From Gordonia sp. SL306 (GTDB lineage: Bacteria > Actinomycetota > Actinomycetes > Mycobacteriales > Mycobacteriaceae), in NCBI RefSeq assembly GCF_026625785.1, contig NZ_CP113063.1, positions 4,030,001 through 4,094,000 of the forward strand: DNA of 64,000 bases. The letters run 5' to 3'. Below the pieces are notes generated by a model. It was not told the DNA's origin and searched no databases. It saw nothing but the letters and a program-made list of their open reading frames with translations. Below are positions 20,387 through 30,300 of this stretch, piece after piece. Every line of letters begins with the position of its first letter. Positions within the stretch are counted from its first letter, which is position 1. Made by a program: the position numbers and the translations under genes.

Positions 20387-22143
20387 GAAGTGGGGTGTTC
20401 GCCGGTCTGCTGCCGGTCGTGGGTACCGAGGCGACTCGTCGGCTCCGCGGCGCGCTCGTCGTCGTCGCGCTCGCCGCGATCCTCGAGGCCGCGTGTTTCG
20501 CGTTGTTGGTGCCGCTGTTCGCCGATCTGTTCACCGACCGTTTCCCACGCGCCTGGCTGTGGGCCGGATTGTTCGCCGCCGGTGGTGGACTCGCTCTGGC
20601 GCTGGAGAGATGGGCGATGCGCAGGCAGAGGTCGGTGACCACCGACGTGGTCGCGACGCTGCACCACCGCGTGGGCGATCACGTGATGACCCTGCCGTTG
20701 GGCTGGTTCACGCCCGTCCATCAGGACGCGCTGCATCGGTTGCTGAACGAGGCGACCAGGTCGCTCGCGGTGATGCTGAACGGCATCGTCGCTATCAACG
20801 TCCGTGCCGTCGCGACCGCCGCGGCGCTGTGGGTGGTCATCGCCGTGCTCGACCTGCCGACCGCCCTCGTCGCGGCCCTCGCCCTGGCACTGCTGGGCGG
20901 AGCCTATCGCCTCGCAACGCGATTGCTCCGGCGCGGCAACACGGTCGGTGCGGATGCGGCGCAGGAAATCGGTGCCCGGGTGCTCGAGTTCGCACAGCAG
21001 CAGCCGGTGTTGCGCGCGCACGGTCGGCTCGGCGAGGCGAACACCGACCTGCGGGCGGCTCTCGATCAGGTGCGCCGGGCTGCATCGACCTATTTTCGCG
21101 GGGCGATCATCGGGGTGACCGCCTTCTCGGTCGGTACCGCGATTCTGCTCGCGGGAGTGCTGTGCACCGCGTGGTGGCGGATCCAGGAGGGAGCCGTCCC
21201 GATCGCGACGGGGATCTCCCTGGTCGTGTTGGCGGCATTGATCGTGGACGCCGTCGCCGCCCTCGGCCGGACCGGCAGCGTCATCTGGGCATCCGAACAG
21301 ACCCTTCGCGAGGTCGGCGAGATCCTCCACACCGAACCGCTGGCCGAACCGGAGACCTCGGCGCCGATCGCCGACGCGGGCGTCGAGTTCCGTGATGTCA
21401 CCTTCGGATACAACGACGGTGCCACGGTGATCGACGGTGTGTCCGTGACCATCCCGTCCGGCGGTATGTGTGCCGTGGTGGGACCGTCGGGCTCCGGCAA
21501 GACCACGCTGGTGCGGCTCGCCGCGCGGTTCTGGGACGTCGACGCCGGACAGGTGGCGCTCGGTGGGGCGGACGTGCGAGATCTCCGCAGCACAGACCTG
21601 ATGCGGCAGATCTCGGTCGTGTTCCAGGACGTCTACCTGTTCGACGGGTCCATCAGGGACAACGTGCTGATGGGCCGTGCGGACGCCACCGAAGCAGAAC
21701 TCGCGCGAATCGCCTGGCTTGCCCGACTCGACGAGATCGTCGAACGACTCCCACTCGGCTGGGACACCTCGGTCGGCGATCGGGGCACGGCGCTCTCCGG
21801 CGGTGAGCGGCAACGGGTCTCGATCGCTCGGGCCCTGCTCAAGGACGCGCCCGTTGTCCTCCTCGACGAGGCGACCTCGGCTCTCGACCCGGAAAACGAG
21901 GCCGCCGTGCGAGATGCGTTGGGGCACCTGGGCGAAGGTCGCACCCGGCTGATCATCGCGCACCGGCTCCAGACGGTCCGGAACGCGGACACCATCGTCT
22001 TCCTCGACGACGGTACGGTCTGCGAGGTCGGCACTCACGAGGAACTGACCGCGCGCAGCGAGCGGTATGCGCGGTTCTGGCGCGACCACGACGAACCCGG
22101 CCGATCCGATCCGGCCGACGACTCCCCGACGACTCCCCGATGA
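20383..22143 (+). CDS. IrtB-like ABC transporter half (membrane + ATPase)
   Basis: 586 residues with an exporter-type six-helix membrane domain (~10-320) and an ATPase with Walker A GPSGSGKTT, canonical signature LSGGERQR, Walker B VVLLDEAT and IAHRL switch. Its ATG overlaps the stop of the preceding half-transporter (ATGA), so the two are translated in step and probably form one heterodimer. Both halves share the segment PLGWFT before the coupling region, which supports a common origin. The acidic, Pro/Thr-rich tail is short. The function by family and context is inner-membrane handling of the (ferri-)siderophore; direction of transport cannot be read from sequence. Confidence 0.87.
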   Translation: MRSGVFAGLLPVVGTEATRRLRGALVVVALAAILEAACFALLVPLFADLFTDRFPRAWLWAGLFAAGGGLALALERWAMRRQRSVTTDVVATLHHRVGDHVMTLPLGWFTPVHQDALHRLLNEATRSLAVMLNGIVAINVRAVATAAALWVVIAVLDLPTALVAALALALLGGAYRLATRLLRRGNTVGADAAQEIGARVLEFAQQQPVLRAHGRLGEANTDLRAALDQVRRAASTYFRGAIIGVTAFSVGTAILLAGVLCTAWWRIQEGAVPIATGISLVVLAALIVDAVAALGRTGSVIWASEQTLREVGEILHTEPLAEPETSAPIADAGVEFRDVTFGYNDGATVIDGVSVTIPSGGMCAVVGPSGSGKTTLVRLAARFWDVDAGQVALGGADVRDLRSTDLMRQISVVFQDVYLFDGSIRDNVLMGRADATEAELARIAWLARLDEIVERLPLGWDTSVGDRGTALSGGERQRVSIARALLKDAPVVLLDEATSALDPENEAAVRDALGHLGEGRTRLIIAHRLQTVRNADTIVFLDDGTVCEVGTHEELTARSERYARFWRDHDEPGRSDPADDSPTTPR

Positions 22144-22155
22144 CAAGGAGATGAG

Positions 22156-23004
22156 ATGAGCACAGCCCCGCTCGAGCCTCACGAGACCGAGATCAATCTG
22201 GTCATGTACGGCATCACACCGAGATACCTCGAGGTGATCCGTTCGGAGCGATTGACCCCGCAGATGCAACGCATCACCTTCGCGTGCACCGACCCCGAGG
22301 GTTTCCACTTCGTCCCGATGGCACCTGACGAGCACGTGAAGCTGTTCTTCCCCCAGCCCGGCACGGACGAGATCGTGATGCCTGCGATCGGACCGAACGG
22401 CATCGAGCCCTCGACCGACGGCCCTCGCCCGGTTTATCGCGACTACACTGTGCGCGCGTTCGATGCCGAACGCGCCGAGGTCGTGATCGACTTCGTGCTG
22501 CACACCCACGGAGTGGCCGGCTCCTGGGCGGCCGATGCGCGGCCCGGTGGCCGGCTGGGCATGCTCGGTCCGCGTGGGTCCCACATCTATCCCGTCGGGT
22601 ACGACTGGTACCTCCTCGCCGCCGACGAGACCGCGTTGCCGGCGATCGGCCGGTGGTTCGAGGAGTTGCCCACCGGGAAGCGCGTCGTGGCGTTCATCGA
22701 GGTCGCCGACCCGGAAGCGGAAGTCGCCCTGGAGATGCGGACCAATGCCGAGGTGCATTATCTGCACCGGCGCGGCGCCGAGCCCGGTAACAGCCCGCTG
22801 CTGGAGCAGGCCATCCGCGAGTTCGATCTCCCGACGGGGGAGTACTTCGCCTGGATCGCCGGTGAGGCCAACACCCTCAAGCCGATCCGGCGCTACCTCC
22901 GGCGCGAGCTCGGGCTACCGAAGGACCGGATCAAGGTCGACGGCTACTGGCGGAGCGGTACCGTCAACCTCGACCATCACGATCCCGGCGACGGCGAAGA
23001 CTGA
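22156..23004 (+). CDS. Siderophore-interacting FAD-dependent ferric reductase (SIP family)
   Basis: A 282-residue cytoplasmic flavoprotein. RDYTVRAFD is the R-x-Y-T motif that binds FAD phosphate; GVAGSWAADARPGGRLGMLGPRG and YLLAADETALPAIGRW follow the ViuB/SIP pattern, and the C-terminus has KVDGYWRSGTVN. Such enzymes reduce Fe(III) in the imported chelate with NAD(P)H so that iron is released. AAGGAG lies 5 nt before the start. The gene stands alone between the IrtAB-like pair and the FecCD permeases, whereas in mycobacterial IrtA the same domain is fused to the transporter. Confidence 0.92.
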   Translation: MSTAPLEPHETEINLVMYGITPRYLEVIRSERLTPQMQRITFACTDPEGFHFVPMAPDEHVKLFFPQPGTDEIVMPAIGPNGIEPSTDGPRPVYRDYTVRAFDAERAEVVIDFVLHTHGVAGSWAADARPGGRLGMLGPRGSHIYPVGYDWYLLAADETALPAIGRWFEELPTGKRVVAFIEVADPEAEVALEMRTNAEVHYLHRRGAEPGNSPLLEQAIREFDLPTGEYFAWIAGEANTLKPIRRYLRRELGLPKDRIKVDGYWRSGTVNLDHHDPGDGED

Positions 23005-23007
23005 CCG

Positions 23008-24051
23008 TTGGTGGCAACACAGGAACTCGTCACCGAGGAACGTTCGGTCGCTGCCTCCAACACGCGGCGCGCGATCGGGGCAATCGTCGGAATCGGACTG
23101 CTCGTGGTGGTCTGCGTGCTCAGTATCGCGGTCGGTGCCAAGACGATACCGATCGAAACCGCGTGGCACGCGTTGTTCGCGTTCGATCATTCCGGTGATC
23201 AGATCATCATCCGCGAACTGCGTGTGCCCCGTACCGTTCTCGGACTCGTCGTCGGAATGGCGCTCGGGGTCGGCGGGGCGCTCATCCAGGGGATGACCCG
23301 CAATCCGCTCGCCGATCCGGGGCTGCTCGGTGTCAACGCCGGTTCCGCGTTCTTCGTCGCGATCGCCGTCGGGCTGCTCGGATTGACGGGGATCTGGTCG
23401 TACGTGTGGTTCGCCTTCGCCGGCGCGGCCATCGTGGCCGTGGTGGTGTACGTGCTGGGTTCCATGGGCCGGGCGGCCCCGTCGCCGATCCGGCTCACTC
23501 TCTCGGGTGTGGCGGTGAGTGCACTGCTCACCGGCATCACCACCGGCCTGACCCTGCTCGATCCCCAGGCCTTCGACGAGATGCGTTTCTGGCGAGCCGG
23601 TTCCATCGCCGGCCGCGATCTCTCGGTGACGGGTGCGGTTCTGCCCTTCATCGTCGTGGGCCTCGTGCTGGCGGTGGTGGTGGCCCGGTCGCTGAACGCG
23701 CTCGCGCTCGGCGACGATGCCGCCAGGTCCCTGGGGGCGAATGTGAACCTGACCCGCGCTCTCGGCACGGTCGCGGTGACCCTGCTGTGCGGCGCAGCGA
23801 CCGCGGCCGCTGGTCCGATCTCCTTTGTCGGTCTGATGATCCCGCATATCGCGCGTTGGATCGTCGGCCCCGATCAACGATGGATCGTGGCATACAGCAT
23901 CGTCGGTGGCGCGATCCTGGTGCTGCTCGCCGACGTGATCGGTCGGGTCGTCATCCGGCCGGGAGAGATGCAGGTCGGTGTGATCACCGCGTTCATCGGG
24001 GCACCGGTTCTGATCATCCTGGTACGCAGGGCGAAAGCGAGCGGCCTGTGA
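23008..24051 (+). CDS. FecCD-family siderophore ABC permease (first)
   Basis: 347 residues with about nine to ten hydrophobic segments and the FecCD hallmarks: RELRVPRTVLGLVVGMALGVGGALIQGMTRNPLADPGLLGVNAG near residue 70-110 and GPISFVGLMIPHIAR near 270, the cytoplasmic region that contacts the ATPase. It forms a heterodimeric channel with the next gene product for import of ferri-siderophore from the binding lipoprotein at 17626. TTG 23008 and GTG 23011 are adjacent candidate starts, right after the SIP stop, with no strong RBS; translation is probably coupled. Confidence 0.9.
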   Translation: MVATQELVTEERSVAASNTRRAIGAIVGIGLLVVVCVLSIAVGAKTIPIETAWHALFAFDHSGDQIIIRELRVPRTVLGLVVGMALGVGGALIQGMTRNPLADPGLLGVNAGSAFFVAIAVGLLGLTGIWSYVWFAFAGAAIVAVVVYVLGSMGRAAPSPIRLTLSGVAVSALLTGITTGLTLLDPQAFDEMRFWRAGSIAGRDLSVTGAVLPFIVVGLVLAVVVARSLNALALGDDAARSLGANVNLTRALGTVAVTLLCGAATAAAGPISFVGLMIPHIARWIVGPDQRWIVAYSIVGGAILVLLADVIGRVVIRPGEMQVGVITAFIGAPVLIILVRRAKASGL

Positions 24052-25109
24052 CCGGCACCGACATCGACTTCGGCCGCTCCGTGGTGGTCCTGCGCGGCCG
24101 GTCCGGGGTACCGTCCCTGCGGATCGGGGTGCGCGCGCTGATCGTCGTGCTCATCCTCATCGCGCTCGCGTTGCTGGTATCCGTCCTGGCACTCGGCACC
24201 GGTGACTATCACGTGCCGCCGGGACGGGTGATCGAGACGATCTTCGGTGGCGGAACCCGATTCGAGCGGCTGGTGATCACGCAGTGGCGAGCGCCACGGG
24301 TGGCGGCGGCCCTGGTACTCGGCGCGGCCCTCGGCATGAGTGGCGCGATCTTCCAGTCGCTGACCCGGAATCCACTCGGCAGCCCGGACATCATCGGGTT
24401 TAACACAGGTGCCTACACCGGTGCGCTGGTGGTCATCCTCGTGGTGGGCAGCGATCACCGCTATGGCACGGCGGCGGGTGCACTCGTCGGTGGCGTCGCG
24501 ACGGCCCTGGCGGTGTACCTGTTCGCGTTCAAGCGGGGAGTGCAAGGGTTCCGGCTCATCATCGTGGGGATCGGCATCTCGGCGATGCTGGCGTCGCTGA
24601 ACACCTGGCTGATCCTGAAGGCCGATCTCGACGACGCGATGTCGGCGGCCACCTGGGGCGCCGGCACCCTCAACGGCATCACCTGGGCCGACGCGACGCC
24701 TGCGCTCGTCGTGACGTTGGTCCTGGTGCCGTTCATCCTGATCGCCGGCTATCTCGGACCGCTGATGGAAATGGGAGACGACACCGCACGGTCTTTCGGC
24801 ATATGCGTGGAGCCGACGCGATTGTTCGTGATCGTGCTCGGCGTCGCACTGACCGCCGTCGCGACGGCGGTGGCCGGCCCGATCGCCTTCGTCTCGTTGG
24901 CGGCACCACAACTGGCACGCCGGCTGACCCGTAGCGCGGGTGTGCCGTTGGCACCTGCGGCGGCGATGGGAGCCCTGCTGCTGGTGGCGAGCGACTACAT
25001 CGCCCAGCATGCGTTCGCCCCCACTCAGCTTCCGGTGGGTGTGGTGACCGCATCCATCGGCGGCGTTTATCTGATCTGGCTCTTGGCGCAAGAGGCGCGA
25101 CGACAATGA
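24048..25109 (+). CDS. FecCD-family siderophore ABC permease (second)
   Basis: 353 residues, multi-spanning. WRAPRVAAALVLGAALGMSGAIFQSLTRNPLGSPDIIGFNTGA and the later GPIAFVSLAAPQLARRL are the two FecCD signature regions. The GTG start at 24048 overlaps the stop of the first permease (GTGA), so the pair is translationally coupled and expected to make a heterodimer. A short hydrophilic N-terminal stretch precedes the first membrane segment. Substrate is inferred from context. Confidence 0.9.
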   Translation: MTGTDIDFGRSVVVLRGRSGVPSLRIGVRALIVVLILIALALLVSVLALGTGDYHVPPGRVIETIFGGGTRFERLVITQWRAPRVAAALVLGAALGMSGAIFQSLTRNPLGSPDIIGFNTGAYTGALVVILVVGSDHRYGTAAGALVGGVATALAVYLFAFKRGVQGFRLIIVGIGISAMLASLNTWLILKADLDDAMSAATWGAGTLNGITWADATPALVVTLVLVPFILIAGYLGPLMEMGDDTARSFGICVEPTRLFVIVLGVALTAVATAVAGPIAFVSLAAPQLARRLTRSAGVPLAPAAAMGALLLVASDYIAQHAFAPTQLPVGVVTASIGGVYLIWLLAQEARRQ

Positions 25110-25936
25110 GTACGACACCGCCCACCGCGGCATTGCAAACGGCGACCCCTGGACATCGGCTCCGGGCCGACGGGATCACCATCGGTTACGACGAGCGGGT
25201 CATCAGCGAGTCGTTGTCCATCGAGATCCCGGATGGCGAGTTCACCGTCATCGTGGGTCCCAACGCCTGCGGCAAATCCACACTGCTGCGGGCATTGTCG
25301 CGACTGCTCAAACCGCGATCGGGGGCGGTGGTCCTCGACGGCAGGTCGATCAGTTCGTACCCGGCCAAGGAGGTCGCCCGGCGGCTTGGGCTGCTCCCGC
25401 AGACGTCGGTTGCGCCCGAAGGAATCCGGGTCGCCGAGCTCGTCGCGCGCGGGAGGTTCCCGCGCCAGTCCATGTTCCGGCAATGGACCCCCGACGACGA
25501 GACCGCGGTGCAGGACGCGATGAACGCGACCGGCGTCACAGATCTCTCCTCCCGTCTTGTCGACGAGTTGTCCGGAGGCCAGCGCCAACGCGTGTGGGTC
25601 GCGATGGTGCTGGCTCAGGAGACACCTCTCGTCCTGTTGGACGAGCCGACCACGTTCCTCGACATCGCCCATCAGATCGAGCTCCTGGACCTGTGTGCCG
25701 AGCTCAACCGTGAACGCGGCCGCACCATGGTGGCGGTGCTGCACGACCTCAATCACGCGTTCCGGTACGCCGATCACCTGGTCGCGATGAAATCGGGCCG
25801 CATCGTCGCGCAGGGCGGGCCCGCCGAGATCGTCGACGCCGAGCTGATCGAGGACGTCTTCGGGCTCCGGTGCCGGATCATCGACGATCCGGAATCCCAT
25901 ACACCGCTGGTCATCCCACGACTGAGAGGCACATGA
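25106..25936 (+). CDS. FecE-type ferri-siderophore ABC ATPase
   Basis: 276 residues with Walker A GPNACGKST, the Q-loop LLPQTS, signature LSGGQRQR, Walker B LVLLDEPTTFLDI and the switch His in VLHDLNHAFRYADH, all in FepC/FecE order. It energises the two permeases just upstream. The ATG overlaps the permease stop and its own stop overlaps the start of the next NRPS gene, so importer and assembly line are on one coupled transcript. Confidence 0.93.
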   Translation: MSTTPPTAALQTATPGHRLRADGITIGYDERVISESLSIEIPDGEFTVIVGPNACGKSTLLRALSRLLKPRSGAVVLDGRSISSYPAKEVARRLGLLPQTSVAPEGIRVAELVARGRFPRQSMFRQWTPDDETAVQDAMNATGVTDLSSRLVDELSGGQRQRVWVAMVLAQETPLVLLDEPTTFLDIAHQIELLDLCAELNRERGRTMVAVLHDLNHAFRYADHLVAMKSGRIVAQGGPAEIVDAELIEDVFGLRCRIIDDPESHTPLVIPRLRGT

Positions 25937-27354
25937 TGACGGCGCATCTGACGAGTACGCACGGGGTGACCGGCGCGCAGGCCGGGATCTGGTACGGGCA
26001 GGAGCTGATCGGCACCTCGTCGACGTATGTGGTGGCGCAGGCCTGGGAATGCCTGGCGCCCGTCGAACTCTCGGCGCTGGCTTCGTCGGTCGCAGGCGCG
26101 ATCGGTGAGGCACCCGGCCTGTCGGCCTCCTTCGGCATGGTCGGCGGAGAGGTGGTGCAGAGCGTCGGCCGACACGAGGTGGACACGGTTGCGGTGCTGG
26201 ACTTCTCCGGTCACGACGATCCACGGGCTGCAGCCTGGGACTGGATGCGCAGGCGCAGCCGCGAGCCGGTCGACCCGGCCACGGACCCATGCTTCGAGGC
26301 CGTCGTCCTGCGGTTGGCTGCCGGGACCGGCGGACAGTCCCCGGCGATCGTGTTCGTCCGCGCCCACCACATCGTCACCGACTTCTTCGGCCTCGGCCTG
26401 CTCGGTCGCCGCGCTGCGGAGTTGTACGCCGCCACGACCTCTGACACCGAACCACGGCCGGCGTGGTTCGGTCCGGTCGAGGACGTGCTCGACCACGAGA
26501 ACCATTATCGAGACTCGGGGGACCGGGAAGGCGATCGGACCTTCTGGGCAGGCGAGGTCTTGGCGGCGGACGCCGTCGCGTCCCTCGTACGGCATGCGGG
26601 CCGCGAGCGGACGTCGTCGGTGCTCTCGCACACCCGGACGATCGGTGGCACCGCCGCCGATCATCTGACCGAGCTGGGACGTGAGCAGGGCGGCTCGTGG
26701 AGTGACGCGGTCACCGGGCTGGTCGCCGCGTTCATCGCGGGACGGACGGGGACCGATGAGGTTGTGCTGGGGTACCCGATGATGAATCGGTTGGGCTCGC
26801 CGGCGATCTCGGTGCCCACCATGGTGGTCAACGTGGTTCCCTTGCGCCTCACGGTATCCGCGTGGTCGTCGGTCACCGACGTCACGGAGGCGGCGGTGCA
26901 CGGCGTCCGCCGGGTCCGGCCACACGCGCGATTTCGCGGCGAGGACATCGCCCGCCTCGGAGGCCACGGGCGGCCACGGATCTGGCTGAACGTGAAGGCC
27001 GTCGACGACCGACTGCGATTGGGCGACGTGGACACCGAGGTCCATTCGCTGGCCCGGGGGCCGGTGGAGGAGATGACGATCACGATCCGCCGAACCTTGT
27101 GCGGCGAGATCGAATTCCAATTCGACGGGGACGAATCCGTCCTCGACGCGACCGGGCTCGCCGTGCTCGGCGCCGACATCGTCGCCTACGTCGAGGAGGC
27201 CGCACAACCGGCTGCCCGGGGATGGCGGTGGCCGGGGTGGGCTGCGCCGGCGCCGCGGCGGCGACCGGATCGCCCGGTGCCGTGTCCGGTTCGTCGACTC
27301 TGGTCGACGAACTCTGCCGGGCGCTTGCCAGGCAGTCCGGTGGCGTCGCGGTGA
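25933..27354 (+). CDS. NRPS condensation domain, separated from its synthetase by a frame change
   Basis: About 430 residues of condensation domain, beginning TGAQAGIWYGQELIG, with active-site HHIVTDFF near residue 140 and GYPMMNRLG near 280; it is close in plan to C1 of the first NRPS. The start overlaps the FecE stop (ATGA) with GAGAGG upstream. After the domain ends (near 27200) the frame runs on for about 45 Arg/Pro/Trp-rich residues that look like out-of-frame translation, while the expected linker and adenylation domain continue one frame back from about 27222. This fits a single-base deletion in the GC run at 27211-27221, either real or a sequencing slip. A stand-alone condensation protein is the alternative. 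Confidence 0.75.
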   Translation: MMTAHLTSTHGVTGAQAGIWYGQELIGTSSTYVVAQAWECLAPVELSALASSVAGAIGEAPGLSASFGMVGGEVVQSVGRHEVDTVAVLDFSGHDDPRAAAWDWMRRRSREPVDPATDPCFEAVVLRLAAGTGGQSPAIVFVRAHHIVTDFFGLGLLGRRAAELYAATTSDTEPRPAWFGPVEDVLDHENHYRDSGDREGDRTFWAGEVLAADAVASLVRHAGRERTSSVLSHTRTIGGTAADHLTELGREQGGSWSDAVTGLVAAFIAGRTGTDEVVLGYPMMNRLGSPAISVPTMVVNVVPLRLTVSAWSSVTDVTEAAVHGVRRVRPHARFRGEDIARLGGHGRPRIWLNVKAVDDRLRLGDVDTEVHSLARGPVEEMTITIRRTLCGEIEFQFDGDESVLDATGLAVLGADIVAYVEEAAQPAARGWRWPGWAAPAPRRRPDRPVPCPVRRLWSTNSAGRLPGSPVASR

Positions 27355-30300
27355 TCGCGGGCGAGCGGGAACTGAGCCGGGCCGAGATCCATGGCCGCGC
27401 CTGGCAGCTCGCCCGGATGCTGATCGCCGACGGTGTCCGCCCCGACGACCGCGTCGCGATCCTCCTACCGCGCGATGAATCCGCGGTGGTCGCGATGCTG
27501 GGCGTGTCGTTGGCCGGCGCCGCCGCGGTTCCCGTCGATCCGGACTATCCGCCGTCGCGCGTCGAGCACATCGTGACCGACGCCCGTCCCCGGCTGTTGG
27601 TGACCGGACGCCGGATCGCACACCGATCACGGCTGCCGTGCCTCACGCTCGATGACCCGGCAACGCGCGCACGGCTTAGCCAACTGGCGACGACCCCGAT
27701 CGATGCGGCGGGACGTACCGCCGTCGTACGGCCCGACCATCTGGCCTGTGTGGCATACACTTCCGGTTCCACCGGGACCCCGAAGGGGGTGATGGTCACG
27801 CAGATGGCCATGGTCAACCGCCTGCGGTGGGCCGCCGAGAGCTGGTTGGGTGACGGCAACGCACCTTCGGGGGGCAACGGCCGGACCTCGCTGTGGAAGA
27901 GCCCCGTCGGCTTCATCGACGGGATCACCGAGGTGATGGGAGCGCTCCTGCGCGGCGACCGGATCGTGCTCGCCGACGCCGGTTCGGCGCGTGACCCCAG
28001 AGCGATCGCCGATCTCCTCCGTCGGCATCGCGTCACGCATCTGACGGCGGTGCCGTCCCTGATCCGGGAACTCCTCGACCTTCCCGGCGATGACCGGCTG
28101 GCGGGCGCGCCCGATCTGGACCTGTGGGTGTCGAGCGGCGAGCCGCTGCCGGCCGCGGTGGTCAGCCGAGTGGCACGGAATGACCGTGCCCGACTGGTGA
28201 ACTCGTACGGCTCCACCGAGGTCACCGGTGATGCGACCTACAGCGAGGTATCCCTCGGCGAGTCCATCGGAATCGGTACTGCGGTACCCGGGATGCGGGC
28301 CATGGTGCTGAACCCCTGGCTGCGGCCGGTCGGAACCGGGGACGTCGGCGAGCTGTACATCGGCGGGGTGCAGCTCGCGCGCGGCTATCTCGGAAGACCC
28401 GATCAGACGGCGCAGCGATTCCTCGCGGATCCCACCCGGCCAGGGGAGCGGATGTACCGCACCGGGGATCTCGTGATGCTCGATTTCACAGGTCGACTGC
28501 GGGTCATCGGCCGCACTGACGATCAGGTCAAGGTTCGTGGCGTCCGCGTCGAGCCCGCCGAGGTCGAACGCGCACTCGCCGATGCGCGTGGGATCGATCA
28601 GGCAGTGGTGGTCGCGACCGCCGACGGACCAGATGCCGACGTCACCCTGGTCGCCTACGTGACAGCAGAACCGTCACAGACCGGGACCGACGAGTTGCCG
28701 CTCGATCTCGCAGAGGTGCGAGCGCACATCGCGGCGACCTTGCCGTCGCACATGATGCCCGCGCTCATCATGCCGATCCCCGAGATGCCGTTGTCGGCGC
28801 ACGGCAAGGTGGATCGCCGTGCACTGCCCGAGCCGGTCTGGGCTGCGGACCCATATCCCGGTGCCGAACCATCGAATGCCACCGAGCGAGCCGTCGCAAC
28901 GGCGTTCGCCGACATCCTCGGACGTGGCGGAACCTCGTTGCAGGACGACTTCTTCGCGCTCGGCGGCCACTCCCTGCTCGTGACCCGGTTGCTCAACCGG
29001 CTGACCGAGGAGTTCGACGCACATCTCGAGATGCGGGATGTGTTCGACCATCCGACGGTTGCCGGAGTATCCGCTCTGATCGACGAGAGCCGGAGAGTCG
29101 ATGACGGCCAACGGATACCGCGGGTCCTCGCGCGGGGACCGTCAGCCGAGGACACCGAACTCTCGACGGCCCAGGAACGTCTGTGGTTCCTCTTCCGGCT
29201 GGAGGGAGCCACCGCCGCATACAACATCCCGATCGTGTTGCGACTCGACACGACACCCGAGCAGACGGCGCTCGAGGCCGCGCTGCGCGATGTGATCGAG
29301 CGTCACGAGCCGCTCCGGACGATCATTGTCGACGACCGGGACGGACGAGCGTGGCAGCGAGTTCTGCCGATGACCGACGTCCACCTGCCGGTGGTCGTCC
29401 GTCACCTCGACGATCATGTCGTTCATCGCACCGTCGACGACGAGGTGCGCGACTGTGCCGCACATCGATTCGACCTCAGCGGCGAGATTCCCGTCAAGGC
29501 GTTCCTGATCGACGACAGATCAGGGCCGGACGACTCCTGTGCCGTGGTGCTGCTCGTCCACCACATCGCCGGGGACGAGTGGTCGTCGCCGTTGCTGGTG
29601 GACGATCTCTCCCACGCGTATCTGGCACGACTCGACGGTCGTGCACCGCAGTTCCGGCCACTCCCGGTGACCTATCGGGACCATGCGCACTGGCAGCGGG
29701 CACTGCGCGGACATCCGCGACTGCACAGTGGGATCGAGTACTGGCGTCGGCGACTCTCCGGTGCACCCGAGGAACTCGACCTCCCCTACGATCGCCCGCG
29801 GCCGTCCGTGACGGATTATCGCGGCGGCCGCGTGGGCTTCCGCCTCGACGACGAGGTGGTCGGTGCCCTGCGGGAAGCCGCACGCCACCAGCGGGTCTCG
29901 ATGTTCATGCTGATGCACGCGGCGGTGGCGATGACGTTGGCCACCATGGGCGCCGGCGACGACATCGTCGTCGGGACGCCGGTGGCCGGTCGTGACGACG
30001 CGGCGGTCCACGATCTGGTCGGCTTCTTCGTCAACATGGTGGCCCTGCGTACCGATCTCACCGGCAACCCGACGATCTCGGAGGTGGTGAGTCGTGTGCG
30101 TGATGCCGACCTCGAGGCCATGGCGTGGTCGGACATCCCGTTCGAGGCGGTGGTCGACGCGACGTCGCCGCGGCGTTCGATGGGCCGGCACCCACTCTTC
30201 GGGGTGATGGTGCAATACCGGGCGAACTGGGGGATTCCCGACTTCGCCGGGCTGGACACCGACGCGACCCCGATCGACCCCGGCACCTCGAAGTTCGACC

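Noticed and set aside
20269..22767. 832-codon minus-strand frame opposite the ABC transporter genes
   Set aside because: Shadow frame; the plus strand has unmistakable ABC transporter and SIP motifs here.
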